From positions 124,001 to 188,000 of the forward strand of contig CCNC01000141.1 of assembly GCA_000824845.1 (NCBI GenBank): a DNA stretch of 64,000 nt. The letters run 5' to 3'. Both the position numbers and the translations under genes were made by a program. This DNA comes from Mesorhizobium sp. ORS 3359 (GTDB taxonomy: Bacteria; Pseudomonadota; Alphaproteobacteria; Rhizobiales; Rhizobiaceae). Positions 18,048 to 27,142 of the stretch are shown here, one piece after another. Below the pieces are notes generated by a model. The model worked only from the letters and a program-made list of their open reading frames with translations, did no database searches and was not told the DNA's origin. Position 1 is the first letter of the stretch, and every line of letters begins with the position of its first letter.

Positions 18048-18218
18048 ATGAATCTCAGTGCACCCACCCAGATCGTGTTCATTATTTCGTTGGTCATCGC
18101 TGTCATCGGCCTTCTTGCCGCTCTTGGCGTTCTTGCATTCATTCCGCTTGCGTCCGTTTGGATCATGCTCATCGCCTACATCGTGCTCGCCGCCGGCTGT
18201 TTGATGCGCGGCGCCTGA
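18048..18218 (+). CDS. Small membrane protein, two predicted helices
   Basis: 56 residues: a hydrophobic segment (IVFIISLVIAVIGLLAALGVL) and a second (VWIMLIAYIVLAAGCLM) separated by a short turn. GGAGG ends 7 nt before the ATG, and a strong terminator follows, so it is very likely expressed. No family is recognised. The TSUP gene ends 52 nt upstream; co-transcription is possible. Confidence 0.7.
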   Translation: MNLSAPTQIVFIISLVIAVIGLLAALGVLAFIPLASVWIMLIAYIVLAAGCLMRGA

Positions 18219-18243
18219 AATTCGCAGATCTCAGGCAACTCGG

Positions 18244-18270
18244 AGCGCCCGGCCCTGCCGGGCGCTTTTG
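18244..18270 (+). terminator. Rho-independent terminator after small membrane protein gene
   Basis: Perfect 10-bp stem (AGCGCCCGGC with GCCGGGCGCT), loop CCT, followed by TTTTGATTT. Confidence 0.85.
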
Positions 18271-18379
18271 ATTTGAGGACGCGGTCTGCCTGGCTTGCGC
18301 CTTGTCCGACGAGCCAGCGCGCCATCCCAGGATAATTTCCAGCGTCGTCGCTTGAACGTTAGCGACAGCATCCCAACTT

Positions 18380-18558
18380 CGTCATCCACGGGCGGAGCGG
18401 GAGCGAAGCGGACGCGTAGACCCGAGGATCCATTCCGTTACTTTCGCCGCGGAATGCAGCGGAGTAGAATTCTGCACGGCTGCAACGCCTCGACGTCACG
18501 GAATGGATTCTATGGTCTGCGCGCGTCGCTTCGCTCCTTGCTCCGCCATAGAATGACG
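18380..18558. repeat. Long imperfect inverted repeat, MITE-like element
   Basis: Two arms of about 60 nt, one starting CGTCATCCACGGGCGGAGCG and the other ending GCTCCGCCATAGAATGACG, are imperfect reverse complements and enclose about 60 nt. Within the arms, GGAGCGAAGCG is repeated as CGCTTCGCTCC. No transposase is encoded. The whole 18271-18643 gap between the small membrane protein and cobQ holds nothing else recognised. Confidence 0.65.
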
Positions 18559-18643
18559 ACCGCATAAATGGCTCGGCTAACCGCCAAGACACCGATGCGC
18601 AGGGCACATGCGGCTGGTCCGGCCGCTGTGCGGTGGAACGGAC

Positions 18644-20116
18644 CTACCGCGCCAACCCAAAAATCGCATCGCAGTCGAGATGCCGCTCCAGTTCGGCCGC
18701 GACCTCGTCAAGCGCCTTCTCGACCTCGACGCGATAGTCAATGCCGCCGCCTTTGACGCCAAGGCTCTCCAGGTAAGCGGCGCGAAACGCGTTGGCGGAA
18801 AACAGCCCGTGCAGGTAGGTGCCGATAACCTTGCCATCGGCGGAGACCGCGCCGTCCTCGGCGCCGTTGAGGATCGTCGACGGCCGCGCCGTGTCCGGAC
18901 CTGTGGTGCGGCCGAGATGGATTTCATAGCCTTCGAGCGGCAGGCCGAACTGCACCGACTGGGCGCTTGAATTGCGCACGGTCTTTTCCGGCTCCATCAC
19001 CGTTTCGATGTCGAGCAGGCCGAGGCCCTCGGCCTCTCTCACGCTGCCCTCGATGCCGTCGGGATCGCGCACCCTGCGGCCGAGCATCTGATAGCCGCCG
19101 CAGATGCCGACGACATGGCCGCCGCGCTTGCGGTGGGCGGAAAGATCGCGGTCCCAGCCGTTCTCACGGAATTTGATGAGGTCGCCGATGGTCGATTTGG
19201 AGCCGGGAATGACGACGAGCCCGGCGTCCTCCGGCAGCCTCTTGCCCGGCGGCACGAACACGACCTCGACCTGCGGCTCGGCTTTCAGCGGATCGAGATC
19301 GTCGAAATTGGCGATGCGCGCCAGCATTGGCACCGCCACCTTCAGCGCCCGTTTCCCGCCGGAAACGAGGCGTTCGAGCACGACGGAATCTTCGGACGGC
19401 AGCCGCCCGGCCGCCGTCAGCCACGGCACGACGCCGAAGCAACGCCAGCCGGTGAATTTCTCGATGGCCTTGATGCCGTCGTCGAACAGCGAGACATCGC
19501 CGCGGAACTTGTTGATGAGGTAGCCGGCGATCATGCGCCGGTCTTCTTCCGCCAGGATGAGATGCGTGCCGGCGACAGAGGCGATGACGCCGCCACGATC
19601 GATGTCGCCGACCAGGATCACCGGCACATTGGCGCGCGTCGCAAAGCCCATATTGGCGATGTCGCGGCTGCGGAGATTGATCTCGGCTGGCGAGCCCGCG
19701 CCCTCGACAATGACCAGGTCGGCCCCCTCGCCGACCTTGGCCCAGGAATCGAGCACCGCGTCCATCAGCCTGGCTTTCATCGCCTGGTAGTCGCGTGCCC
19801 GCGCCTCGCCATGGACCTTGCCCTGCACCACCACTTGCGAGCCCATGTCGCTCTGCGGCTTGAGCAGCACCGGGTTCATATGCACGGTCGGCCGCACGCC
19901 GCAGGCCAGCGCCTGCAGCCACTGCCCGCGGCCGATCTCGCCTGCGCCGGCTATATCGCCCGGAACGTCGGCGACGGCGGCATTGTTCGACATGTTCTGC
20001 GGCTTGAACGGCCTGACCTTCAGGCCGCGATTTTTCGCGGCGCGGCAAAGCCCCGCGACCAGAACGGTCTTGCCGACATCCGAGCCGGTGCCCTGCAGCA
20101 TGACCGCTTTTGCCAT
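18644..20116 (-). CDS. cobQ: Cobyric acid synthase (adenosylcobalamin biosynthesis)
   Basis: 490 residues, near the usual 480-490. The N-terminal dethiobiotin-synthetase-like ATPase domain shows MLQGTGSDVGKTVLVAGLCR and FKPQNMSNNA. The C-terminal glutamine amidotransferase domain has the nucleophile Cys in GICGGYQMLG (near residue 330) and the catalytic His in GTYLHGLF. The enzyme amidates four carboxyl groups of adenosylcobyrinic a,c-diamide. Its ATG shares one base with the stop of the cupin gene upstream (TGATG), so the two are translationally coupled. The only cobalamin-synthesis gene here, it fits a genome with several corrinoid enzymes nearby. Confidence 0.93.
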   Translation of the reverse strand: MAKAVMLQGTGSDVGKTVLVAGLCRAAKNRGLKVRPFKPQNMSNNAAVADVPGDIAGAGEIGRGQWLQALACGVRPTVHMNPVLLKPQSDMGSQVVVQGKVHGEARARDYQAMKARLMDAVLDSWAKVGEGADLVIVEGAGSPAEINLRSRDIANMGFATRANVPVILVGDIDRGGVIASVAGTHLILAEEDRRMIAGYLINKFRGDVSLFDDGIKAIEKFTGWRCFGVVPWLTAAGRLPSEDSVVLERLVSGGKRALKVAVPMLARIANFDDLDPLKAEPQVEVVFVPPGKRLPEDAGLVVIPGSKSTIGDLIKFRENGWDRDLSAHRKRGGHVVGICGGYQMLGRRVRDPDGIEGSVREAEGLGLLDIETVMEPEKTVRNSSAQSVQFGLPLEGYEIHLGRTTGPDTARPSTILNGAEDGAVSADGKVIGTYLHGLFSANAFRAAYLESLGVKGGGIDYRVEVEKALDEVAAELERHLDCDAIFGLAR

Positions 20117-20721
20117 CAGCCCCTGCCCTCCGAGCCGATCGTCGATTTCTGCGCCAGCGGCCCGCCGCGCCACAGATAAAGCGCCATCAACGGCTCCTTG
20201 CCCGTGCGCATGGCGTGACTGACGTTGGAGGCGTGGTGGATGACCTCGCCGGCGTCGCGAATATGAAAATCCCCCTCGCCCATTCGCCACTCGGTGCCGC
20301 CGGTCAGTGGAATGTAGATTTCTTCCGCGATGTGGTGGTGGTCGGGATAGACGATGTTCGGCCCGAGGATCAGCAGACCGCCCGCGACCGCATCATTGAC
20401 GAAATGCCCGCGCGTGCCGAACACTTCCAGCCAGCCGTAATTGTCGATGAAACCCTGCCCGAAATCGGCGGCGCTATAGGTCTGTCCCCAGCCCAGCTCG
20501 CCCCGATGGTCGGCAACCAACCGCGTCAGCGGCTTCGCGTCCGCCGGTGCAAGCGCGGCGATGCTATCGACATAGCCAAGGCAGCCAAGCGCGCGCGGTT
20601 CGAGAGAACGGGCAGGCATATCCCAGCCGATGCGCGCGACTTCGTTCGCGACCAGATCGTGGTCGACGCCGGCTAGATAGGCGTGGAATCGCTCCAGCAA
20701 CTCATCGAAAATTGTCGGCAC
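20116..20721 (-). CDS. DMSP lyase family cupin (DddL/DddQ-like)
   Basis: 201 residues with a C-terminal cupin. YPDHHHIAEEIYIPLTGGTEW (about residues 125-145) gives the His, Glu and Tyr set that binds metal and acts as base in DddQ/DddL, and HHASNVSHAMRTG gives the later His. WGQTYSAADF and NYGWLEVFG before the cupin are also family-like. DddL and DddQ split dimethylsulfoniopropionate into dimethyl sulfide and acrylate. I am confident of the family, less so of the substrate: many members in soil bacteria are untested. It is coupled to cobQ and divergent from isobutyryl-CoA dehydrogenase. Confidence 0.75.
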   Translation of the reverse strand: MPTIFDELLERFHAYLAGVDHDLVANEVARIGWDMPARSLEPRALGCLGYVDSIAALAPADAKPLTRLVADHRGELGWGQTYSAADFGQGFIDNYGWLEVFGTRGHFVNDAVAGGLLILGPNIVYPDHHHIAEEIYIPLTGGTEWRMGEGDFHIRDAGEVIHHASNVSHAMRTGKEPLMALYLWRGGPLAQKSTIGSEGRG

Positions 20722-20860
20722 GCAAGAGCTCCGTTAGTCATCCCATGCACAGCCGGTTCTCAACGGCCCGGGTTGCGCGGCGGCATCATTGGTCTAGATT
20801 GAACCGCGCGCAAAGCCAAAAACGACAGGCCAGAAGGCCTGAAACGACAGGGAGCACGCC

Positions 20861-22027
20861 ATGGACGCTGCAGTCGATGCGGGCACTGGCCAGTTCGAAC
20901 TCAATGAGGAACAGCGCGCCATCCAGGAGATGGCTCAGGCCTTCGCGGCCGATCGCGTCGCGCCCAATGCGCTCGACTGGGACAGGGCAAAGCATTTTCC
21001 CGCCGACGTGATCCGCGAGACCGGCCCGCTCGGCCTCGGCGGCATCTATGTGCGCGACGATGTCGGCGGCTCGGCGCTTGGGCGGCTCGACGCCGTTCTG
21101 ATCTTCGAGGCGCTTGCCCACGCCGATCCGGCCTTCTCCTCCTTCATCTCGATCCACAACATGGCGGCCTCGATGATCGACCGCTTCGGCTCGGACGAGC
21201 AGCGCCAGCGCTTCCTGCCGAAACTGACGTCGATGGAGTGGCTGGCAAGCTATTGCCTGACCGAGCCCGGCTCCGGCTCCGACGCCGCCGCGCTGAAGAC
21301 GCGCGCGGTAAAGAGCGGCGACGATTATCTTCTCAACGGCGCCAAGCAGTTCATTTCCGGCGCCGGCGACAGCGACCTCTATGTCGTGATGGCGCGCACC
21401 GGCGGCGACGGACCGAAGGGGATCTCGACCTTCGTCGTGCCCAAGGATGCGCCGGGCCTGTCCTTCGGCGCCAACGAGCACAAGATGGGCTGGCACATGC
21501 AATCGACCCGCCAGGTCATCTTCGAGGATTGCAAGGTGCCGTCCGAAAACCTGCTCGCCGCGGAAGGCGCCGGCTTCGGCATCGCCATGGCCGGGCTCGA
21601 CGGCGGACGGTTGAACATCGCCGCCTGTTCGCTGGGCGGCGCGCAGTTGGCGCTCGACAAGGCGCTTGCCTATACTGCCGAGCGCAAGGCCTTCGGCTCG
21701 AAGATCAACCAGTTCCAGGCGCTGCAGTTCAAGCTGGCCGACATGGAGACGGAGCTGCAGGCGGCGCGCATCTTCCTCTACGCCGCCGCTTCCAAGCTCG
21801 ACCGCAAGGCGCCGGACGCCGGCAAATGGTCGGCCATGGCCAAGCGCTTCGTCACCGATATCGGCTTCGATGTCGCCAACCAGGCGCTGCAGCTGCATGG
21901 CGGCTACGGCTATCTGCACGATTACGGCATCGAGAAGCTGGTGCGGGATCTCCGCGTCCACCAGATCCTCGAAGGCACTAACGAGATCATGCGCGTCATC
22001 ATTGCGCGGACGCTGATTGGGCGCTGA
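20861..22027 (+). CDS. Acyl-CoA dehydrogenase, probably isobutyryl-CoA dehydrogenase
   Basis: 388 residues with both acyl-CoA dehydrogenase signatures: CLTEPGSGSDAAALKT (near residue 130) and QLHGGYGYLHDYGIEKLVRD near the end. ILEGTNEIMRVIIAR carries a typical FAD/substrate contact. The catalytic base is expected in the HGGYGYLHDYGIEK region or at the Glu of EGTNE. The gene lies 23 nt before mmsB, the pairing seen in valine catabolism, which supports isobutyryl-CoA as substrate. It could also serve short branched acyl-CoAs more broadly. Confidence 0.85.
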   Translation: MDAAVDAGTGQFELNEEQRAIQEMAQAFAADRVAPNALDWDRAKHFPADVIRETGPLGLGGIYVRDDVGGSALGRLDAVLIFEALAHADPAFSSFISIHNMAASMIDRFGSDEQRQRFLPKLTSMEWLASYCLTEPGSGSDAAALKTRAVKSGDDYLLNGAKQFISGAGDSDLYVVMARTGGDGPKGISTFVVPKDAPGLSFGANEHKMGWHMQSTRQVIFEDCKVPSENLLAAEGAGFGIAMAGLDGGRLNIAACSLGGAQLALDKALAYTAERKAFGSKINQFQALQFKLADMETELQAARIFLYAAASKLDRKAPDAGKWSAMAKRFVTDIGFDVANQALQLHGGYGYLHDYGIEKLVRDLRVHQILEGTNEIMRVIIARTLIGR

Positions 22028-22050
22028 CGGCAACAAATCGGGAGAAAACG

Positions 22051-22935
22051 ATGGCAACCATCGCCTTCATCGGCCTCGGCAACATGGGGAATCCCATGGC
22101 CGCCAACCTCGTAAAAGCAGGCCATGCGGTTCTCGGCTTCGACCTTGTGCCAGAGAACCTTGCCGTCGCAAAGGAACATGGCGTGACCGTCATGGCCAAT
22201 GCCGTCGCCGCGGTGAAAGACGCCGACGTCGTCATCACCATGCTGCCTGCCGGCAAGCATGTGCTGTCGGTTTACGAAGACATCGCGCCCAAGGCAAAGA
22301 AAGGCGCGCTGTTCATCGATTCCTCGACCATCGATGTCGAATCGGCGCGCAAGGCGCATGCGATTGCCGCCAAGCACGGCCTGCCCTCGATCGACGCCCC
22401 GGTCTCCGGCGGCACGGGCGGCGCCACGGCCGGCACGCTCACCTTCATGGCTGGCGGAGCGGACGAGGCCTTCGCCACCGCCGAGCCGATCCTGAAGCCG
22501 ATGGCCGGGCGCATCGTTCATTGCGGCGGCGACGGCGCCGGCCAGGCCGCCAAGATCTGCAACAACATGATTCTCGGCATCTCGATGATCGGCGTCGCCG
22601 AAGCCTTTGTGCTCGCCGAAAAGCTCGGCCTGTCGCATCAGGCGCTGTTCGACGTCGCCTCCACCTCGTCGGGGCAGTGCTGGTCGCTTACCACCTATTG
22701 CCCGGTGCCCGGCCCTGTACCGGCCTCGCCGGCCAATCGCGACTACAAGCCGGGCTTTGCCGCCGCGCTCATGCTGAAGGACCTGAAACTGTCGCAGGAA
22801 GCCGCGCAGAGCGCGGGCGCCGTAACCCCGCTCGGCGCCGAAGCCACGCAGCTCTATGCGCTGTTCAACGCGCAGGGCCATGCGGGCGCCGATTTTTCCG
22901 GCATTATTAATTTCCTGCGCGGCAATCAGGCGTAA
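22051..22935 (+). CDS. mmsB: 3-hydroxyisobutyrate dehydrogenase
   Basis: 294 residues. The NAD-binding motif IAFIGLGNMGNPMAANLVKAGH is at the start, DAPVSGGTGGATAGTL near residue 112 is the substrate-binding signature, and the catalytic Lys lies in GQAAKICNNMILG (near 170). It oxidises 3-hydroxyisobutyrate to methylmalonate semialdehyde in valine breakdown. GGGAGAA precedes the ATG. It forms a pair with the acyl-CoA dehydrogenase gene upstream. Confidence 0.92.
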   Translation: MATIAFIGLGNMGNPMAANLVKAGHAVLGFDLVPENLAVAKEHGVTVMANAVAAVKDADVVITMLPAGKHVLSVYEDIAPKAKKGALFIDSSTIDVESARKAHAIAAKHGLPSIDAPVSGGTGGATAGTLTFMAGGADEAFATAEPILKPMAGRIVHCGGDGAGQAAKICNNMILGISMIGVAEAFVLAEKLGLSHQALFDVASTSSGQCWSLTTYCPVPGPVPASPANRDYKPGFAAALMLKDLKLSQEAAQSAGAVTPLGAEATQLYALFNAQGHAGADFSGIINFLRGNQA

Positions 22936-23255
22936 GCCACTGTTTTTCAAAGGTTATTTTAGATATTTGCCGGCGCGAAGCCGGCAAATTTAGATTTGCT
23001 TAAGGTCTCGCTAACCCACCGGTAACGATGTGCCTTTAAAACGGACTGCGAGGCGGACAGCGCGTCCGCCCGGCGCTCCGGATCAGGTCTCGCGTACCGG
23101 AGCCCGTAAGTTTCGCAAGTGTTTCGTAGCGAAACGCCATGCGTATCTGGCAAAGCCGCGTTCCCTTTGGGGCGCGGTTTTTGCGTTTGGGGACATCACG
23201 CACGGCGTCCAGGAATGGACCGGGCACCCATTGAGGAGCGCCCGGACAATACCCC
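22936..23255. other. Gene-free stretch with hairpins; possible small RNA
   Basis: About 320 nt between convergent mmsB and the aminotransferase gene. It holds a hairpin GTTTCG-TAG-CGAAAC near 23119 and a terminator-like stem ending in a T-run at 23155-23183. No convincing protein frame is present. A short transcript ending at 23183 would fit, but only the terminator supports it. Confidence 0.35.
23155..23183 (+). terminator. Terminator-like hairpin with T-run
   Basis: CCGCG pairs with CGCGG, extended by CCC/GGG across a small bulge, followed by TTTTTGCG. It may end mmsB read-through or a small RNA. Confidence 0.6.
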
Positions 23256-24635
23256 TCAGCGCTTCCGCAAATCGGTATCAGCGAGATCGAGCGCTTTGGC
23301 GATCCGCTCGCAGGCCATGTCGATCGTGTCGCGCGTCCAGATCAGCGGCGGCGAGAGAATCATGGTGTCGCCGGTGGCCCGCAGCATCATGCCGTTCGCG
23401 ATCGCGTGGTCGCGCACGACGACCGCCGCACTTCCCGACGGCAGGTAGCGTTCCTTGGTCGCCTTGTCCTTGACGATCTCGATCGCGCCCATCAGGCCGA
23501 TCGAACGCACCTCGCCGACCAGCCTGTGCCCGGCGATCCGCTCCTGCAGCGCCTGCGCGAAATACGGCCCGGTGTCGTTCCTGACCCTCTCGACCAGCCC
23601 TTCCTTCTCGATGATCTCGAGGTTCTTCAGCGCCACCGCGCACGCCACCGGATGACCGGAATAGGTGTAGCCGTGATAGAACTCGCCACCCTTCTCGACC
23701 AGCGTCCTGGCCACGCGGTCGCCGACCAGCAGCGCCGACAGCGGCTGATAGCCGGAGGTCAGCGCCTTGGCGGTGGTGATCGTGTCGGGCTCGATGCCGA
23801 AGGTCTGCGCCGCGAACCATTCGCCGGTGCGGCCATAGCCGGTGATGACCTCGTCCAGCATCAACAGCACATCGTATTTGCGGCAGATGCGCTCGACTTC
23901 CGGCCAGTAGCTCATCGGCGGGATTTTCACCCCGCCGGCGCCCATCACCGGTTCGCCGATGAAGGCGGCGACCTTGTCGGCGCCGGCTTCGAGGATCGCG
24001 TCCTCGACGGCCTTCGCCGCGCGGATGCCGAAATCATGGTCGCTCTCGCCGGGCAGCGCCAGCTCATAGGCATAGGGCATCATAACATGGACGATGTTGG
24101 GCACTGCGCCGCCTAGCTGCTTGTGCATCGGCTCCATACCACCCAGCGACGTGCCGGCGATGGTCGAGCCGTGATAGGCCAATTTGCGTGAGATGATGCG
24201 GTTCTTCTCGGGCTTGCCTTCAAGCGCCCAGTAATGGCGGACGAGCCGAAGCGCGGTATCATTGGCTTCCGAACCGGACGAACCGTAGAAAACCTGGCTG
24301 ACATGCTTCGGCGCGAGTTCCGCCAGCTTCTTCGACAACAGCACCGGCGTCGGCGTCGAGCATTTGAAGAAGGAGTTGTAGTAAGGCAGCTCCTTCATCT
24401 GCGCGTAAGCCGCCTCGGCCAGCTCGTCGCGGCCATAGCCGACATTGACGCACCAAAGGCCGGCCATGCCGTCGAGGATTTCGGTGCCGTCGGCGTCGTA
24501 GATGAACGGTCCCTTGGCATGGGTGATGATGCGCGAGCCGGCCTCACGCAGCTCCTTGTGGTCGGTGAAGGGATGAAGGTGATGCGCGGCGTCGATCTGC
24601 TGAAGCTGCTTCAGCGAATAGTTCTGATAGGTCAT
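23256..24635 (-). CDS. Class III aminotransferase (omega-amino acid or putrescine:pyruvate type)
   Basis: 459 residues of the PLP-dependent class III family. VFYGSSGSEANDTALRLVRHY binds the cofactor phosphate, LLMLDEVITGYGRTG carries the PLP-ring Asp, and TAKALTSGYQPLSALLVGD contains the Schiff-base Lys. The N-terminus with HHLHPFTDHKEL matches the subgroup that includes putrescine-pyruvate (SpuC) and taurine- or beta-alanine-pyruvate enzymes. The amino donor cannot be told from sequence alone. It has a long, palindrome-containing upstream region (24636-25000). Confidence 0.85.
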   Translation of the reverse strand: MTYQNYSLKQLQQIDAAHHLHPFTDHKELREAGSRIITHAKGPFIYDADGTEILDGMAGLWCVNVGYGRDELAEAAYAQMKELPYYNSFFKCSTPTPVLLSKKLAELAPKHVSQVFYGSSGSEANDTALRLVRHYWALEGKPEKNRIISRKLAYHGSTIAGTSLGGMEPMHKQLGGAVPNIVHVMMPYAYELALPGESDHDFGIRAAKAVEDAILEAGADKVAAFIGEPVMGAGGVKIPPMSYWPEVERICRKYDVLLMLDEVITGYGRTGEWFAAQTFGIEPDTITTAKALTSGYQPLSALLVGDRVARTLVEKGGEFYHGYTYSGHPVACAVALKNLEIIEKEGLVERVRNDTGPYFAQALQERIAGHRLVGEVRSIGLMGAIEIVKDKATKERYLPSGSAAVVVRDHAIANGMMLRATGDTMILSPPLIWTRDTIDMACERIAKALDLADTDLRKR

Positions 24636-24686
24636 GGATTTGGTCTTTCCTCTTGAATCAATCCGGCAACAGCCGGGGCGGATTCG

Positions 24687-24845
24687 GAGCCTGACTCGGA
24701 AGTCGGCGGCTGAGGGTCGGCGAGGGATTTTTGTCGATCCGGAAGGAGCCGATCGCAGCCGATATAGGATATCGGCAAGATTGGCGACGTACCGGGCGGC
24801 GAAAAGACCCGCCGAGCCGACCCGACCGACTTTCGAGTCAGGCTC
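24687..24845. repeat. Inverted-repeat element upstream of the aminotransferase gene
   Basis: A 20-nt arm at 24687-24706 (GAGCCTGACTCGG...) is the reverse complement, with one mismatch, of 24826-24845 (...CGAGTCAGGCTC). A further stretch inside, GGGTCGGC, also recurs inverted. The 159-nt unit has no gene. The surrounding gap (24636-25000) shows no other feature. Confidence 0.7.
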
Positions 24846-25000
24846 TTAGAGGAAGGCGGGCGGCGAATAGCCGATGCGGGCACAAAGCCGCAACAACTCG
24901 GCGCGAAGGGTCCGCCGTGACGGCGTCACCGCGACCCCGAAGGCGCCTGATGTGCTGAAGCGGATCATGGCGGCAGCTTATGCCGCCTGAGGCCCAAAAT

Positions 25001-27070
25001 TCAAGCTGTTCTGGTCAGCGCCCGCTTGAGGAACATGTAGCGCATCGCTGTCTGCGCCGCCTGGGGCCGGCGATCGCCGCGCCCGCCATGGCCGCCTTCG
25101 GTCTCCTCGAAGAACAGCGTCTTGCCGTGGCCTGCCTCCTGCAGTCGCGCCGCCATCTTCCGCGCATGCCCGGGATGCACGCGGTCGTCGGCGGTCGAGG
25201 TCATCAGCAGCACCGGCGGATAGGCGACATCGGCCGCGACATGCTGGTAGGGCGAATAGGCGCCGAGCCAAGCCGCCTCCTCCGGCTTCGACGGGTCGCC
25301 ATATTCGGCGATCCAGGAAGCGCCGGGTGGCAATTCCGTGTAGCGCAGCATGTCGAGCAGCGGCACGTCGATGATGACGGCGCCGAACAGTTCCGGCCGC
25401 TGCGTCAGCGACGTGCCGGTGAGCAGGCCGCCATTCGAGCCGCCCTGGATGCCGAGCTGTGCCGCCGTGGTGATGCCGCGCCTGACCACATCCTCGGCAA
25501 CCGCCGCGAAATCGTCGAAGGCATTCTGGCGCTTGCCTTTCAGCGCCGCCTGATGCCAGGCCGGACCGAACTCGCCGCCGCCGCGGATGTTGGCCTGGAC
25601 ATAGGCGTTGCCCTTGTCCAGCCAGAGCTTGCCGCGAATGCCGGCATAACCCGGCAGCAGCGGCACTTCGAAGCCGCCATAGCCGTAGAGCAGCGCCGGC
25701 ACTGGCCCGCTCTGGTCGCGGCGCCGCACCACGAAATACGGGATCATCGTGCCGTCCTTCGAGCGCGCCTCGAACTGCTCCGAAACATAAGGCGAGGCAT
25801 CGAAGCGGGCCGGCTGCGATTTCACGGTTTCAAGCGTCTCGCCATTGTCGTCTGACCAGATGATCGAGCTCGGCGTCAGGAAATCGGTGAAGGAGAAGGA
25901 GACGCTGGAGCCGAAATGCTCTGCATGACTGATGCCGACATTGCCGTTGTCGGGCAGCGCGACAGGCTTAAGCGACCAGCCTTCGGCGGTACGGTCACAG
26001 GCGATGACCTTGCCGCGCACATTGTCCATCAGGTTGATGAACAGCCGGTCTTGTGTCCTGGCGAGCCCGGCGATCGACACGCGATGCGCTGGCGCAAGCA
26101 CGGTTTCGAACGGGCCGAACTCGTCCGCGTCGATCCAGCGGTCGAAATCGACCGAGTAAAGGCCGTCAGGCAGGCATTGGGTGCCGTCGGGCGCCGTCCA
26201 AGCTCTGCGCACGCCGAAGACCAGCTGGCCCTTGAAAATCGCCGTGTCCGTGGCGTCGTCGGGCAGCGGGATGCGCCGGTTCTCGCCAGAAGCCAGCCGC
26301 AGGAAACTGTGCGAGGTGAAGAAGTCGAGCGTCTTGCCGAGCAGCACATGCCGCTTGTCGCCGTCATACTCGACGCCGCCGCCCACCGCGAGATGCTGTT
26401 TCTCGCCTTCGAAGATAGGCGTCGCGTCGTCGAGCTTTGTGCCGCGCCGCCAAAGCTTGATGACGCGCGGATAGCCGGACTGCGTCTTGTCTTCTTCCTC
26501 GAAAGCCGCCGAGACGAGCACCGTGTCCTTGTCCAGCCAGGAAAAGCCCGACTTGGATGCCGGAGCCCGAAACCCGTCCTCGACAAAGGATTTGGTCGCG
26601 ATGTCGAACTCGCGCATCTCGCTGGCGTCGCCGCCGTCCGGCGACATATAGAGCAGGCAGCGGTTGAAATCCGGATAGAGCCGGCTCGCCCCGCCGAACA
26701 CCCATTTCACGCCTTCCTTCGCCGAGAGCTCATCGAAATCGATGATCGTCTCCCAACCCGGCTTCTCGGCCTTGTAGGAAGCGACGGGCGTGCGTCGCCA
26801 CAGGCCCAGCGCATTGGTCTTGTCCTGCCAGAAATTATAGACGTAACCGGCAAGCGCTGCTCCGACCGGCATATTGTCCTCGGCCGTCATCAGATCGAGC
26901 GCGGTCTCGAAGGTTGCCTGATAGAACGGATCGCCCTGCAATTCGGCCACCGTCAGCGCATTCTGGCGGTGAACCCAGTCCAGCGCTTCGTTGCCGTTGC
27001 GATCCTCCAGCCACAGGAAGGGATCGTCAGCCGTGGACTCGGGCTGGGTTTTGGTCATCGTGCTGGTCAT
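25001..27070 (-). CDS. S9 family prolyl oligopeptidase
   Basis: 689 residues: an N-terminal beta-propeller (about 1-400) and a C-terminal alpha/beta-hydrolase domain. The catalytic Ser is in GGSNGGLL, the Asp in TADDRVHPGHA and the His in EGGHGG, with the oxyanion region LYGYGGFEVP upstream. No signal peptide is seen, so it acts in the cytosol on short proline-containing peptides. I prefer the ATG at 27070, which follows GGAG at proper spacing, over the one four codons upstream. It lies head-to-tail behind the MFS gene on the same strand. Confidence 0.9.
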   Translation of the reverse strand: MTSTMTKTQPESTADDPFLWLEDRNGNEALDWVHRQNALTVAELQGDPFYQATFETALDLMTAEDNMPVGAALAGYVYNFWQDKTNALGLWRRTPVASYKAEKPGWETIIDFDELSAKEGVKWVFGGASRLYPDFNRCLLYMSPDGGDASEMREFDIATKSFVEDGFRAPASKSGFSWLDKDTVLVSAAFEEEDKTQSGYPRVIKLWRRGTKLDDATPIFEGEKQHLAVGGGVEYDGDKRHVLLGKTLDFFTSHSFLRLASGENRRIPLPDDATDTAIFKGQLVFGVRRAWTAPDGTQCLPDGLYSVDFDRWIDADEFGPFETVLAPAHRVSIAGLARTQDRLFINLMDNVRGKVIACDRTAEGWSLKPVALPDNGNVGISHAEHFGSSVSFSFTDFLTPSSIIWSDDNGETLETVKSQPARFDASPYVSEQFEARSKDGTMIPYFVVRRRDQSGPVPALLYGYGGFEVPLLPGYAGIRGKLWLDKGNAYVQANIRGGGEFGPAWHQAALKGKRQNAFDDFAAVAEDVVRRGITTAAQLGIQGGSNGGLLTGTSLTQRPELFGAVIIDVPLLDMLRYTELPPGASWIAEYGDPSKPEEAAWLGAYSPYQHVAADVAYPPVLLMTSTADDRVHPGHARKMAARLQEAGHGKTLFFEETEGGHGGRGDRRPQAAQTAMRYMFLKRALTRTA

Positions 27071-27142
27071 GCGGGTCTCCATCAGGGGCCCCGCCTACAT
27101 CGCGTTCGCTGCTTGGATATTCAAGAGCCCTAGCGAGGCCGA

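Noticed and set aside
18271..18643. Short open frames in the gap before cobQ
   Set aside because: They read through the inverted-repeat element and have no ribosome-binding site.
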